Assembly (NCBI RefSeq): GCF_042665095.1
Contig: NZ_JBHTBV010000001.1
Strand: one strand, 5' to 3'
DNA from: Gordonibacter pamelaeae
Lineage (GTDB): Bacteria; Actinomycetota; Coriobacteriia; Coriobacteriales; Eggerthellaceae
DNA: 64,000 bases
Part shown: positions 9,001 to 15,741 of the stretch, in pieces
Layout of the letters: each line of letters opens with the position of its first letter
How positions within the stretch are numbered: the stretch's first letter is position 1
Translations under genes and position numbers: made by a program
Notes under the pieces: generated by a model
The model's database searches: none
Seen by the model: only the letters and a program-made list of their open reading frames with translations
What the model was told of the DNA's origin: nothing

Positions 9001-9607
9001 GCGCATCGCCATGCGCGACCTGGAGATCCGCGGCGCCGGCAGCCTCATGGGCGCCGAGCAGTCGGGCAACATGTCGGCCGTGGGCTTCGACCTGTTCGCG
9101 CAGATGCTCAGCACTGCCGTGAGCGCCACGCGCGAAGGGGACCTCAAGGCCATGGACGCGCTGCCGCCTGCGCTCTCCGACATCACGGTGAACGTGCCGG
9201 GGCACACCTACCTGCCCGAAGACTACGTGCCCGACGCCGACGAGCGGGTGCTGTGGTACCGCAAGATCGCGAGCGCCGCCACCGGGCAGGCCGTGGAGGA
9301 CGTGGCGACGGACCTCGCCGCCAAGCGCCCCGACATGCCGCAGGCCGCGAGGAACCTGCTGGAGAAGGCGCGGATCAAGGCCTATGCGAACGAGCGCCAT
9401 ATCCGCACCGTGTCGGTGACGGGCGGACGGCTGGTGGTGGAGCCCATCGACGTGTCGCGCGACCAGATGACGAAGCTGCGCCGTGCGGGCGGCCGCTACC
9501 TGGCGGACAAGCGCAAGCTGCAGCTGCCGCTGCGCTACTTCAAGCTGGACGAGGGCGACAACCTGCTGGGTCCGGTTTTCGACTTCCTGAAGGAGCTGGC
9601 GGGATGA
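6062..9607 (+). CDS. mfd: Transcription-repair coupling factor
   Basis: This 1181-residue Mfd displaces RNA polymerase stalled at lesions and recruits UvrA. It contains the N-terminal UvrB-like module, the RNAP-interacting domain (YKPGDYVVHAAHGVAHFKEL), and a RecG-like SF2 motor with Walker A CGDVGFGKTE near residue 664, DEEQRFGVGHKE near 766, motif III SATPIPRT and TTIIESGID, then the TRCF C-terminal domain. The ATG at 6062 is chosen by similarity to Mfd N-termini; the open frame extends further upstream without an RBS. Residues about 426-455 (DSDVLPNVGAAD onward) form an extra alanine/aspartate-rich segment encoded by a palindromic stretch (see 7340-7420). The last codons overlap the next gene as ATGA. 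Confidence 0.95.
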   Translation: MLIDSLTFTLEKSGCLDAFWGKLDEGLDGTLGVASSARPFLVAARFAHRPQTTLVVVAGEEAAIAFARQVAAYLGDERVMRFPERSDYPWGGKPGDPAQAARRLEAVHALASGREAVVVASARALVRALPPAGSNVHLPLVFEAGRELADMEGAKAAGIAEFGDVARALEERGYQNTGELDGPGTFAVRGGTMDVFPGNLVYPVRLDFFGDELDEIRRIVPTTGQTIASLPRADVYPVVEFAATKGALARARQKLERPAETNAALRDVLERLDGGLREGGSDVLLPYLYKTTSTLGDYVRPGSLSVLVEPRSLFDDMTHAYEDLAGRAKGTGIALEGLYAEPASVSFGDGQRATYVSIMRVGGQIDDELPVKRVEVAGHPDKLYGRLRTLVDGGYTVVFSAPNFRARQDMKLAFVDVGLPIQETLDSDVLPNVGAADAAGTLADPANDRRDGETAGAAKRRLRRGVVNVVDVGIPLGMIIPKAKLALVSVSDTQGASAARPSRHIDVTDITFPYKPGDYVVHAAHGVAHFKELVRRDVDGTARDYLLLEYAEGDKLYVPVEQLDRVTRYVGPEGASPRLTRLNTADWSRAMSKACAATKKLAFDLVDVYTRRATVQGYRFGPDTPAQREMEEAFPYQETPDQLSAIADVKADMQSAKPMDRLVCGDVGFGKTEVAIRAAFKATQDKKQVMVLCPTTILAQQHFTNFKERCEPFGVRVEVLSRFRTPAQQAEALKGFQEGDVDILVGTHRLLSRDVNPHDLGLVIIDEEQRFGVGHKEQLKNLRESIDVLTLSATPIPRTMQMSLSGVRDMSLILTPPDERRPVEVHVGEWDPDLVSAAIRRELARGGQVYYVSNRVRTMEEAVGRVAAAAGEARVGVAHGQMSKEELERVMEDFSAGELDVLVATTIIESGIDNPHTNTLIIEDSQRYGLAQMYQLKGRVGRSSTQAYAYFMFPEHVSLTEEAQARLTALDEHTDLGSGMRIAMRDLEIRGAGSLMGAEQSGNMSAVGFDLFAQMLSTAVSATREGDLKAMDALPPALSDITVNVPGHTYLPEDYVPDADERVLWYRKIASAATGQAVEDVATDLAAKRPDMPQAARNLLEKARIKAYANERHIRTVSVTGGRLVVEPIDVSRDQMTKLRRAGGRYLADKRKLQLPLRYFKLDEGDNLLGPVFDFLKELAG
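7340..7420 (+). repeat. Palindromic remnant inside mfd, related to the priA/rpoD element
   Basis: A perfect 10-bp inverted repeat TCCGACGTTC-TCCC-GAACGTCGGA (7340-7363) is followed by GCCGACGCTGCGG. Both the position of the hairpin and the 13-mer match the beginning of the element at 29145 (exact 13-mer there) and resemble that at 36890 (GCCGATGCTGCG). The central long stem and the right-hand part are missing. The reading frame of mfd is intact. Likely a truncated or decayed copy; the right edge is uncertain. Confidence 0.45.
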
Positions 9608-10698
9608 GCGGCGGGATGGGAGGCGGGTCGGCGGCCGAGGAGGAGGTTGCGGTGCCGACGGCGGGCTCGCCGCCGCCGGAAGCTCCCGCGCCCGGCGCGG
9701 GGATCGCGGCGGGGGAGGCGTTCTTCCGACGGCGGTTCTGGCGGGGCATCGTGTGCGCGCTCGTGGGCGCGGGACTCTGGGGCTTCTCGGGGGCCTGCGC
9801 GCAGTTCCTGCTGTCGAACTACGACATAACGCCCCCGTTCGTCACGGCGGTGCGCATGCTGGGGGCGGGCCTTCTGTTCCTCGTCGTGCTTGCAGCGCGC
9901 CAGCGGGAGCGGCTGGCCGCGATGCTGCGCGACCGGCGCACGCTCGGGCGCCTTGCGGTGTTCGGCGCGGGCGGCCTGTACCTGTGCCAGATCACGTACG
10001 CCATCGTCATCGACTACACGAACGCGGGCACGGCCACGGTGCTGCAATGCACGGGCATCGCGTTCGTCATGCTGTTCACGTGCATCGTCGGGCGCGCGCT
10101 GCCGCGGGCGAAGGAGCTCGTCGGACTGGGGGCGGCCCTGTTCGCCACCTGGCTCATCGCCACGCAGGGCGACCCGTCGGCACTCTCGCTGCCGCTGCCG
10201 GGCCTGGTGTGGGGCATCGCGAACGGGCTGTCGGTGGCGTTCTACATCATGTATCCGAAGAAGCTGTTCGCCGAATGGGGCAGCTTCGCGGTCACGGGCA
10301 TCGGCATGCTCGTGGGCGGCGTGGCGGCCGCGCTCGTGTGGCTGGCGGGCGGCGTCGTGGACGGCGCGGGGCTCGCGCTGCCTACGCTCGACGCGGCGGG
10401 ATTCCTCGTGTTCGGGCTGATCATCGTCGTGGGCACGTTCGCCGCGTTCGCGCTGTACCTGCACGGCGTGTCCATCGTGGGCTCGGTGAAGGGGAGCCTG
10501 CTCGGCGCTATCGAGCCGGTGAGCGCCACGGCGTTCTCCGCACTGTGGCTGGGCACGGCGTTCTCCGGGGCCGACTGGGTGGGCTTCGTGCTCATGATAG
10601 CCATGATATTCCTGGTCACGGGCGAGAAGCCGCAGTCGCGCCGGGAAGCGGAAGCGAGCGGGGAAGTTCTGGAGGGCTCGGAAGGGGAAGCGCGATGA
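9604..10698 (+). CDS. EamA-family (DMT superfamily) transporter
   Basis: This 364-residue inner-membrane protein has about ten hydrophobic helices arranged as two EamA repeats, a charged N-terminus of about 45 residues and a hydrophilic C-terminus. Helix-rich stretches such as GLWGFSGACAQFLL and GLVWGIANGLSVAFYIMY are typical. Family members export metabolites or drugs; the substrate is unknown. The ATG at 9604 overlaps the mfd stop as ATGA, indicating coupled translation, and the gene itself overlaps the following hydrolase in the same way. Confidence 0.88.
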   Translation: MSGGMGGGSAAEEEVAVPTAGSPPPEAPAPGAGIAAGEAFFRRRFWRGIVCALVGAGLWGFSGACAQFLLSNYDITPPFVTAVRMLGAGLLFLVVLAARQRERLAAMLRDRRTLGRLAVFGAGGLYLCQITYAIVIDYTNAGTATVLQCTGIAFVMLFTCIVGRALPRAKELVGLGAALFATWLIATQGDPSALSLPLPGLVWGIANGLSVAFYIMYPKKLFAEWGSFAVTGIGMLVGGVAAALVWLAGGVVDGAGLALPTLDAAGFLVFGLIIVVGTFAAFALYLHGVSIVGSVKGSLLGAIEPVSATAFSALWLGTAFSGADWVGFVLMIAMIFLVTGEKPQSRREAEASGEVLEGSEGEAR

Positions 10699-11690
10699 AC
10701 AGGGAACGCAAGCACTGCTTGGAGTCGTGCGAGGTGTCGCGGCTCGTGCGCTACGAGCTGGGCGGCGTGGAGCAGAAGGTGACGCTGGAAGGCCGCCGCG
10801 CGGACGCGCCGGTGGTGATCTTCCTGCACGGCGGGCCGGGCTCGCCGCTGCCCATCTCGGTGGGCACGCGCGGCATGTTCCCGGATCTCACGGACCGCTA
10901 TGTGCTGGCAGCGTGGGACCAGCTGGGATGCGGCGCGAACCGCTGCGCGCTCGGCGACGACGCGTGCATCGAGCGCTACGTGGACATGACGCTCGACCTC
11001 GTGCGCGCGGTGCGGCGCGACTTCCCCGGCAACGAGGTGAACCTGCTGGGCGTGTCGTGGGGCTCCATCCTGGCGGCTCGGGCGGCCGCGCGCGAGCCGG
11101 GGCTCGTCGACCACGTGGTGACGTACGGGCAGGTGCTCAAAGAGCTCGGCTTCAACGACGAGGTGTTCGAGGCGCTCGAGCGCTCGGCGATGCCCGCGAA
11201 GCTGAAGGCCGATCTGCGCGCGATCCGTGCGTCCGGTGCACGCGACCTCAAGGCGGGCATGCGGCTGGCCGGCTGGGTGCGGAAGTACACCGAGGGCTAC
11301 CAGGCGCAGGGCGGCGGCATGATGCCCGTCGGCGCGTTCGTGCGCGGCCTGCTGGCGAGCCCCGACTACACGCTGCGCGACCTGGTGGCGGCCGTGTCGA
11401 ACGACTTCTCGCGCAGCGAGCGCCTGTTCGCCGAGCTTTTCGCCGTCGACCTCTCCGAGGAGCTTGCGAACATGCGCGTGCCGTACCTCATCGTGCAGGG
11501 CGAGACGGACATCGTCACGTCTACCCGCGCCATCCGCGCGTTCGTCGCGGAGTGCGGCAACCCCAACCTGCGCTACGCCGAGGCCCCGCGCAGCGGACAC
11601 ATGCCCGGCACGGCCGGCATGGACCTGCTGTTCGCGCGCATGGCCGACTTTCTGGGCCCAAGCACGCCGGCGGCGGAGGCGGCCCGATGA
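10695..11690 (+). CDS. Alpha/beta hydrolase (proline iminopeptidase-like)
   Basis: This 331-residue cytosolic protein has an alpha/beta hydrolase fold. HGGPGSP near residue 51 forms the oxyanion region, GVSWGS contains the nucleophile Ser121, GETDIVTS supplies the acid and SGHMPG the catalytic His. HGGPG plus GxSWG is the pattern of peptidase family S33 and related acyl hydrolases; the true substrate cannot be told. Start and stop overlap both neighbours by ATGA, so it is the third gene of the mfd-EamA-hydrolase-nucleotidyltransferase chain. Confidence 0.85.
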   Translation: MNRERKHCLESCEVSRLVRYELGGVEQKVTLEGRRADAPVVIFLHGGPGSPLPISVGTRGMFPDLTDRYVLAAWDQLGCGANRCALGDDACIERYVDMTLDLVRAVRRDFPGNEVNLLGVSWGSILAARAAAREPGLVDHVVTYGQVLKELGFNDEVFEALERSAMPAKLKADLRAIRASGARDLKAGMRLAGWVRKYTEGYQAQGGGMMPVGAFVRGLLASPDYTLRDLVAAVSNDFSRSERLFAELFAVDLSEELANMRVPYLIVQGETDIVTSTRAIRAFVAECGNPNLRYAEAPRSGHMPGTAGMDLLFARMADFLGPSTPAAEAAR

Positions 11691-12196
11691 TGCGGGAAGA
11701 GGATGCGGCCGAGCTGCTCGACGCGCTCGCCGAGCGCGGCATCGACGTGCGGCTCGACGGCGGCTGGGGCGTGGATGCGCTGCTGGGCAGGCAGACGCGC
11801 GAACACAACGACCTCGACCTGTTCTCAGAACGCCGCGACGAGGACGCGCTCGTCGCCCTGCTGCGCGAGCGCGGCTTCGCGCCGGTGGGGCGCGCGTTCA
11901 CCACCGAGGCGCACACGGCCTGGGCCGACGACGAGGATCGCGAGGTTGACCTGCACGTGTTCGAGCGCGCGGCCGACGGGTCGCTCCTGTTCGAGGGCGA
12001 GGCCTACCCGGCAAGTACCTTCGACGGCGAGGGCCGCATCGCGGGGCGCGCCGTGCGCTGCATCCCGCCGGCCGAGCAGGTGGCCTTCCACTGCGGCTAC
12101 GACCACGACGAGGACGACGTCCACGACGTGCGCCTGCTCTGCGAGCGCTTCGGCATCCCCGTGCCCGCCGAGTACGCCCGCGAGATCGAGGGGTAG
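11687..12196 (+). CDS. Lincosamide-type nucleotidyltransferase-like protein
   Basis: This 169-residue protein resembles the small Lnu/aminoglycoside 2''-adenylyltransferase-like nucleotidyltransferases. GGWGVDALLG and the metal-binding pair in HNDLDLF (D-x-D) form the active site, with a third acidic position in DREVDLHVF. Members modify small molecules with AMP, sometimes antibiotics; resistance is not proven from sequence. Start at 11687 overlaps the hydrolase stop as ATGA (a second ATG follows at 11690). It is the last gene of the four-gene chain. Confidence 0.8.
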   Translation: MMREEDAAELLDALAERGIDVRLDGGWGVDALLGRQTREHNDLDLFSERRDEDALVALLRERGFAPVGRAFTTEAHTAWADDEDREVDLHVFERAADGSLLFEGEAYPASTFDGEGRIAGRAVRCIPPAEQVAFHCGYDHDEDDVHDVRLLCERFGIPVPAEYAREIEG

Positions 12197-12211
12197 GGGC
12201 GGCCGCGCGGC

Positions 12212-12862
12212 CTACTGCTTGCCCAGCTCCTGGCGGTAGATGACGTAGGAGCCGACGATGGCGGCGGCGAACCCTGCTAGCAGCACCAGCAGCACCGCCG
12301 GGGTCACGAGGCGCGCGGGAAGCACGAGGCCGAGCACGATCATGGCGAAGCCCGTTGCGACGCCCGCGTACCCGCCGAGGCGCTGGCTGCGCCGCCACGT
12401 CTCCGGGCTGGCCTCGCTCCACGGCGTGCGCAGGCCGAAGAAGGGGTTGCGGTCCGCTTTCGGCATGAGGTTCCCCGCCACGACGCAGAGCGCGCCGCCG
12501 ATGACGGCGGCCCAGCGGCTCGCGTCCAGGTCGGGCTCGGGGAAGGGCGCGCCGTCGTAGAGGAGCGCCTTCGTGAGGTAGAACAGTATCCAGCCCAGCA
12601 CGAACACCTCGAAGGCCACGGCGCCCCACGCCCAGCGGCGCTCCTTGCCGATCGGCGCGTTCTTGGAACCCATCACGACGAACACGCCGCAGAGCGGGAA
12701 GAGGATCGCCACCAGGAACTCGTACTTGCTGCCCAGGCGGTCCGGCTCGTTCGCCCCGTTGAAGTGCACCGGTACCTGGTCGGGCATGAGGTGGATGAGC
12801 ACGGACGCCACGAGGACGTCAAGCGCCATCAGGATGTACGTGGTTGCGTAGAGCCTCTTCAC
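12212..12862 (-). CDS. sdpI: SdpI-family immunity-like membrane protein
   Basis: This 216-residue protein has about six membrane segments. The N-terminal part matches DUF1648 (QVPVHFNGANEPDRLGSK) and the second half matches the SdpI core (GNLMPKADRNPFFGLRTPWS). In Bacillus, SdpI confers immunity to the SdpC toxin and sequesters the ArsR-type repressor SdpR. Here a GTG start at 12862, preceded by AAGGAGG, lies inside the end of the upstream ArsR gene (44-bp overlap), so the two are co-translated as an sdpR-sdpI pair. No sdpC-like toxin gene is visible nearby. Confidence 0.88.
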   Translation of the reverse strand: MKRLYATTYILMALDVLVASVLIHLMPDQVPVHFNGANEPDRLGSKYEFLVAILFPLCGVFVVMGSKNAPIGKERRWAWGAVAFEVFVLGWILFYLTKALLYDGAPFPEPDLDASRWAAVIGGALCVVAGNLMPKADRNPFFGLRTPWSEASPETWRRSQRLGGYAGVATGFAMIVLGLVLPARLVTPAVLLVLLAGFAAAIVGSYVIYRQELGKQ

Positions 12863-13127
12863 CGTCCGCCTCCTTCAAGTTCATCATCCACAGCAGGGTC
12901 TCCTCCAGCACCGATGCCTTCAGCTCGTAGAACACGAACTTTCCCTCGCGGTAGTCGCGCACGAGCCCGGCGTCCTTGAGCACCGAGAGGTGACGCGACA
13001 CGGCGGGGGCGGAGATGTCGAACAGCTCGGCGATCTGCCCGGCCGGCATGCGCCCTCGTTTCAGATGCTCGAGGATCTGCCGGCGCACCGGGTCCGACAA
13101 GGCCTTCAGCGTCTCCTGGATACCCAT
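12819..13127 (-). CDS. sdpR: ArsR-family repressor (SdpR-like)
   Basis: This 102-residue winged-helix protein reads LKALSDPVRRQILEHLKRG at the start, with the recognition helix ISAPAVSRHLSVLKDAG and the wing VRDYREGKFVFYEL. There is no CxC-type metal site, in keeping with SdpR, which responds to its membrane partner SdpI rather than to metal. An AT-rich inverted repeat lies directly upstream and probably is its own operator. Confidence 0.88.
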   Translation of the reverse strand: MGIQETLKALSDPVRRQILEHLKRGRMPAGQIAELFDISAPAVSRHLSVLKDAGLVRDYREGKFVFYELKASVLEETLLWMMNLKEADGEEALRNHVHPDGA

Positions 13128-13147
13128 GGCACGCCCTTCCTTCGCAC

Positions 13148-13173
13148 AACGATTAACATTTAAGTTAATTGTT
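13148..13173 (-). promoter_or_regulatory. Probable SdpR operator
   Basis: The inverted repeat AAC-n-ATTAAC-n6-GTTAAT-n-GTT is centred at 13160 in an AT-rich pocket unlike the surrounding DNA. It sits 21 bp upstream of the sdpR start, the expected place for autorepression. Confidence 0.6.
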
Positions 13174-13397
13174 ACCTATTGTACGATCGATTGCAAGAGA
13201 GGGGGCGGTGAATGAGCGAAAAGCGACGGAATGTTGCGTTTTCTCGTGCGCGAAGGGCTTGTTCCTGGGTGTCGGCTGCGATTTGCGTGCGCTTTCGCAG
13301 ATGGGGGGAAACGGTTCGATCGGTTGCCGCCGCAAGCGCACTATTCGGTGTTTTTCGCACGCTGCCGAGACGATCGGGATCGCCCGGTGCGCCGCGG

Positions 13398-13403
13398 TAC
13401 AAT
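13398..13403 (+). promoter_or_regulatory. -10 element of the isochorismatase/dipeptidase transcript
   Basis: TACAAT lies 34 bp before the ATG at 13438. No good -35 hexamer is visible at 16-18 bp. Confidence 0.35.
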
Positions 13404-13437
13404 GGCGGGGTGCCTACAGGACGGGAAGGATGTGCCG

Positions 13438-13977
13438 ATGGGTTTCGACGCTCTGATCGTGATCGACATGCAGGAGGCCCTCGTTGGGCGGCGGCCCTAC
13501 GGGGCGGATGGGACGGTGGGCGCGATCGCGAGGCTTGTCGGCGCGTGCCGCGAAAGCGGCGTGCCGGTCTTGCACGTGCGCCACGACGGCGGGCCCGGCG
13601 ACGAGCTGGAGGCGGGCACGGACGGCTGGCGGATCTGCGCGCCGCTTGCGCCGCAGGAGGGCGAGCCCGTGTTCGACAAGCATTTCAACAGCGCGTTTCG
13701 CTGGACGGGGCTGCAAGCGCACCTTGAGCAACGCGGCCTGCGCCGCCTGTTGATGTGCGGCATGCAGACGGAGTTCTGCTTCGATGCGTCGGTCAAGGTG
13801 GCCTTCGAGCTGGGCTTCGACGTGACGGTGCCGAGGGGCGCGGTGACGACGTTCGACTGCGCGTTCGCCCCGGGCGATGAGCTGACGGCGTACTTCATGG
13901 ACTGCATCTGGGACGGCCGCTACGCGCGGGTGATCCCGCTGGAAGAGGCGCTGGGCGCGATCAGGCGCGGCGCGTGA
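13438..13977 (+). CDS. Isochorismatase-family cysteine hydrolase
   Basis: This 179-residue cytosolic protein carries the family triad: Asp10 in LIVIDMQ, Lys81 in VFDKHFNSAF and Cys114 in CGMQTEFCFDASVKVA. Members hydrolyse amides such as nicotinamide or N-carbamoyl compounds, or vinyl ethers; the exact substrate is unknown. The length is typical. GGGAAGGA precedes the ATG; the open frame upstream is longer but lacks similarity. It is 13 bp upstream of a dipeptidase gene and probably co-transcribed with it. Confidence 0.87.
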   Translation: MGFDALIVIDMQEALVGRRPYGADGTVGAIARLVGACRESGVPVLHVRHDGGPGDELEAGTDGWRICAPLAPQEGEPVFDKHFNSAFRWTGLQAHLEQRGLRRLLMCGMQTEFCFDASVKVAFELGFDVTVPRGAVTTFDCAFAPGDELTAYFMDCIWDGRYARVIPLEEALGAIRRGA

Positions 13978-13990
13978 GAGGAGGGCGGCC

Positions 13991-15091
13991 GTGGGGCTGT
14001 TCATGACGTTGGAGGACGCGTCGGCCGAGGAGGCGGCGCTGCTGCGGGAGGGCGTGCTGCCCAAGGCGGCGCCGGGCGGGGCGGCCGGGCGCCTGCGGGT
14101 GTTCGACCTGCACTGCGACACGCTCGACAGGCTGGCGTTCCATGGCGACCCGACGGTGCCGGGAGGGTTCGCCGCGCACGACGCGCCTATCCCGGCCGCG
14201 CGCATGAGCTCGCTCGCGGACAACGACGCGCATATCTCGCTCGCGCGCACCGCGCCCTTCGCCTGGTGCCAGTGCTTCGCGGCGTTCATCCCCGACCAGG
14301 TGCGCGGCGACGAAGCCTGGGCGCTGTTCGAGCGCGTGCGGCGCGTGTGGGAGCGCGAGCTGGGCCGCTGGCCTGGCCGGCTCGCGCCGGCGCGTTCGAT
14401 GGCCGATGTCGACGCGGCGCTGGCCGCCGGCAGGACGGCGGGCCTCCTCACCGTTGAGGGCGCGTCGTTCCTCGAGGACGACGCGGCCGCCGAGGGCCGC
14501 CTCGACGCGCTCGCGGAGGCGGGCGTGCGCATGGTCACGCTCACGTGGAACGGGCGCAACGCGCTCGGCAGCGGCAACGACACGGCCGACGGGCTCACCG
14601 GCTTCGGCCGCTCCTGCGTGCGCGAGCTGGAGCTGCGCGGCATCATCGTGGACGTGTCGCACCTGAACGATGCTGGCTTCAAGGACGTGTGCGCGACCGC
14701 GACGCAACCCTTCGCCGCCTCGCACTCCAACGCGCGCGCCGTGTGCGGGCATCCGCGCAACCTTGCCGACTGGCAGCTGCGCGAGCTGGCCGACGCGGGC
14801 GGCGTGGCGGGCCTCAACTTCTGCCGCGACTTCCTGTCCGAGACGCACGCCGACCCGACCCCCGACGACGTGCTGCGCCACGTGGACCACGTGCTGGAAG
14901 CCGCCGGCGAGGACGTGCTCGCGCTCGGCAGCGACTACGACGGCTGCGACGTGCCCAGCTGGCTCGACCCCTGCGACCAGGTGGGCGGCCTGCACGCGCT
15001 CATCGCGAGCCGGTTCGGCCGGGAGGTGGCCGACAAGGCGTTCTTCGGCAACGCCCGCGCGTTCTTCGAACGGCTGGAGGGGCAGGTTTAG
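13991..15091 (+). CDS. Membrane-dipeptidase-like peptidase (M19)
   Basis: This 366-residue zinc amidohydrolase resembles renal dipeptidase/AcMNPV-type M19 enzymes. Metal ligands are visible in FDLHCDTLDRL (HxD), in LLTVEGASF (bridging Glu), and in SHSNARAVCGHPRNL (two His), with GSDYDG near the C-terminus. It would cleave dipeptides, possibly with D-residues or modified Cys. The start is a GTG (13991) preceded by GAGGAGGG; an ATG four codons later is an alternative. Confidence 0.9.
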   Translation: MGLFMTLEDASAEEAALLREGVLPKAAPGGAAGRLRVFDLHCDTLDRLAFHGDPTVPGGFAAHDAPIPAARMSSLADNDAHISLARTAPFAWCQCFAAFIPDQVRGDEAWALFERVRRVWERELGRWPGRLAPARSMADVDAALAAGRTAGLLTVEGASFLEDDAAAEGRLDALAEAGVRMVTLTWNGRNALGSGNDTADGLTGFGRSCVRELELRGIIVDVSHLNDAGFKDVCATATQPFAASHSNARAVCGHPRNLADWQLRELADAGGVAGLNFCRDFLSETHADPTPDDVLRHVDHVLEAAGEDVLALGSDYDGCDVPSWLDPCDQVGGLHALIASRFGREVADKAFFGNARAFFERLEGQV

Positions 15092-15200
15092 GTATGCACT
15101 AACGTGTATAAGCTCGAATCTCGCCCGCGGTGTTCGACGTGCGGGGAGGAGGCTGCGGGCGCCTCGCCCCCGACACCTCGTGGGCGTTCTGTGAACCCCG

Positions 15201-15229
15201 TTGACGCGAATCCGATATCGGACTTAAAT
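15201..15229 (+). promoter_or_regulatory. marR-MATE promoter with operator in the spacer
   Basis: TTGACG (15201-15206), a 17-bp spacer and TTAAAT (15224-15229) form a strong promoter. The spacer contains the perfect 12-bp palindrome TCCGATATCGGA (15211-15222). The half-site ATCGGACTT (15217-15225) recurs at 15244-15252 downstream of the -10. Both sites fit autorepression by the MarR protein encoded at 15281. Confidence 0.65.
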
Positions 15230-15280
15230 ACCGCAGGTACGAAATCGGACTTGCTGATCAGACCACGGAGGAATGCGCGC

Positions 15281-15736
15281 ATGGACGCTCGGACGGCGCA
15301 CGCCAACCGCGAATACAACAACCTGTACCGGCTCGGCAACGAGCTCTACCATAACGTGGCCGTGAGGATGGGGCTGTCGGACAGCGCGTTCGACATCCTG
15401 TACGCCCTCGACGGCTTAGGCGACGGCTGCCTGCAGAAGGACGTGTGCACCGCATCGGGCCTGTCGAAGCAGACGGTGAACACCTCGGTGCACAAGCTGG
15501 AGCAAGCAGGCTACGTGGAGCTGCGCGTGGAGCACGGGCGCGGCACCCACCTCCATCTGACCGAGGCGGGTCGCGCCCTGGTGGCCGAGCGCATACGCCC
15601 GGTGGCGGGTGCCGAGGAGGCCGCGTTCGCCGCCATGGCCCCCGGGGAGTGCGAGGAGCTGCTGCGCCTGACGCGCGTCTACCTCGAGCACCTGCGCGGG
15701 TTGGTGGACGCCCTGCCGTATCCAGAGAGGGGGTGA
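15281..15736 (+). CDS. MarR-family regulator of the adjacent MATE pump
   Basis: This 151-residue winged-helix protein shows the MarR layout: a dimerisation helix, then DVCTASGLSKQTVNTSVHKLEQAGYVEL as the helix-turn-helix and HGRGTHLHLTEAGRAL as the wing. It starts at an ATG preceded by CGGAGGA; the frame is open upstream but that part reads as non-coding. The stop is 5 bp before the MATE start. Such repressors usually sense the drug or metabolite exported by the neighbouring pump. Confidence 0.87.
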   Translation: MDARTAHANREYNNLYRLGNELYHNVAVRMGLSDSAFDILYALDGLGDGCLQKDVCTASGLSKQTVNTSVHKLEQAGYVELRVEHGRGTHLHLTEAGRALVAERIRPVAGAEEAAFAAMAPGECEELLRLTRVYLEHLRGLVDALPYPERG

Positions 15737-15741
15737 GCGGC

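Noticed and set aside
6074..9400. 1108-codon open frame antisense to mfd
   Set aside because: Shadow of the mfd codons; His/Arg/Leu-rich composition without domains.
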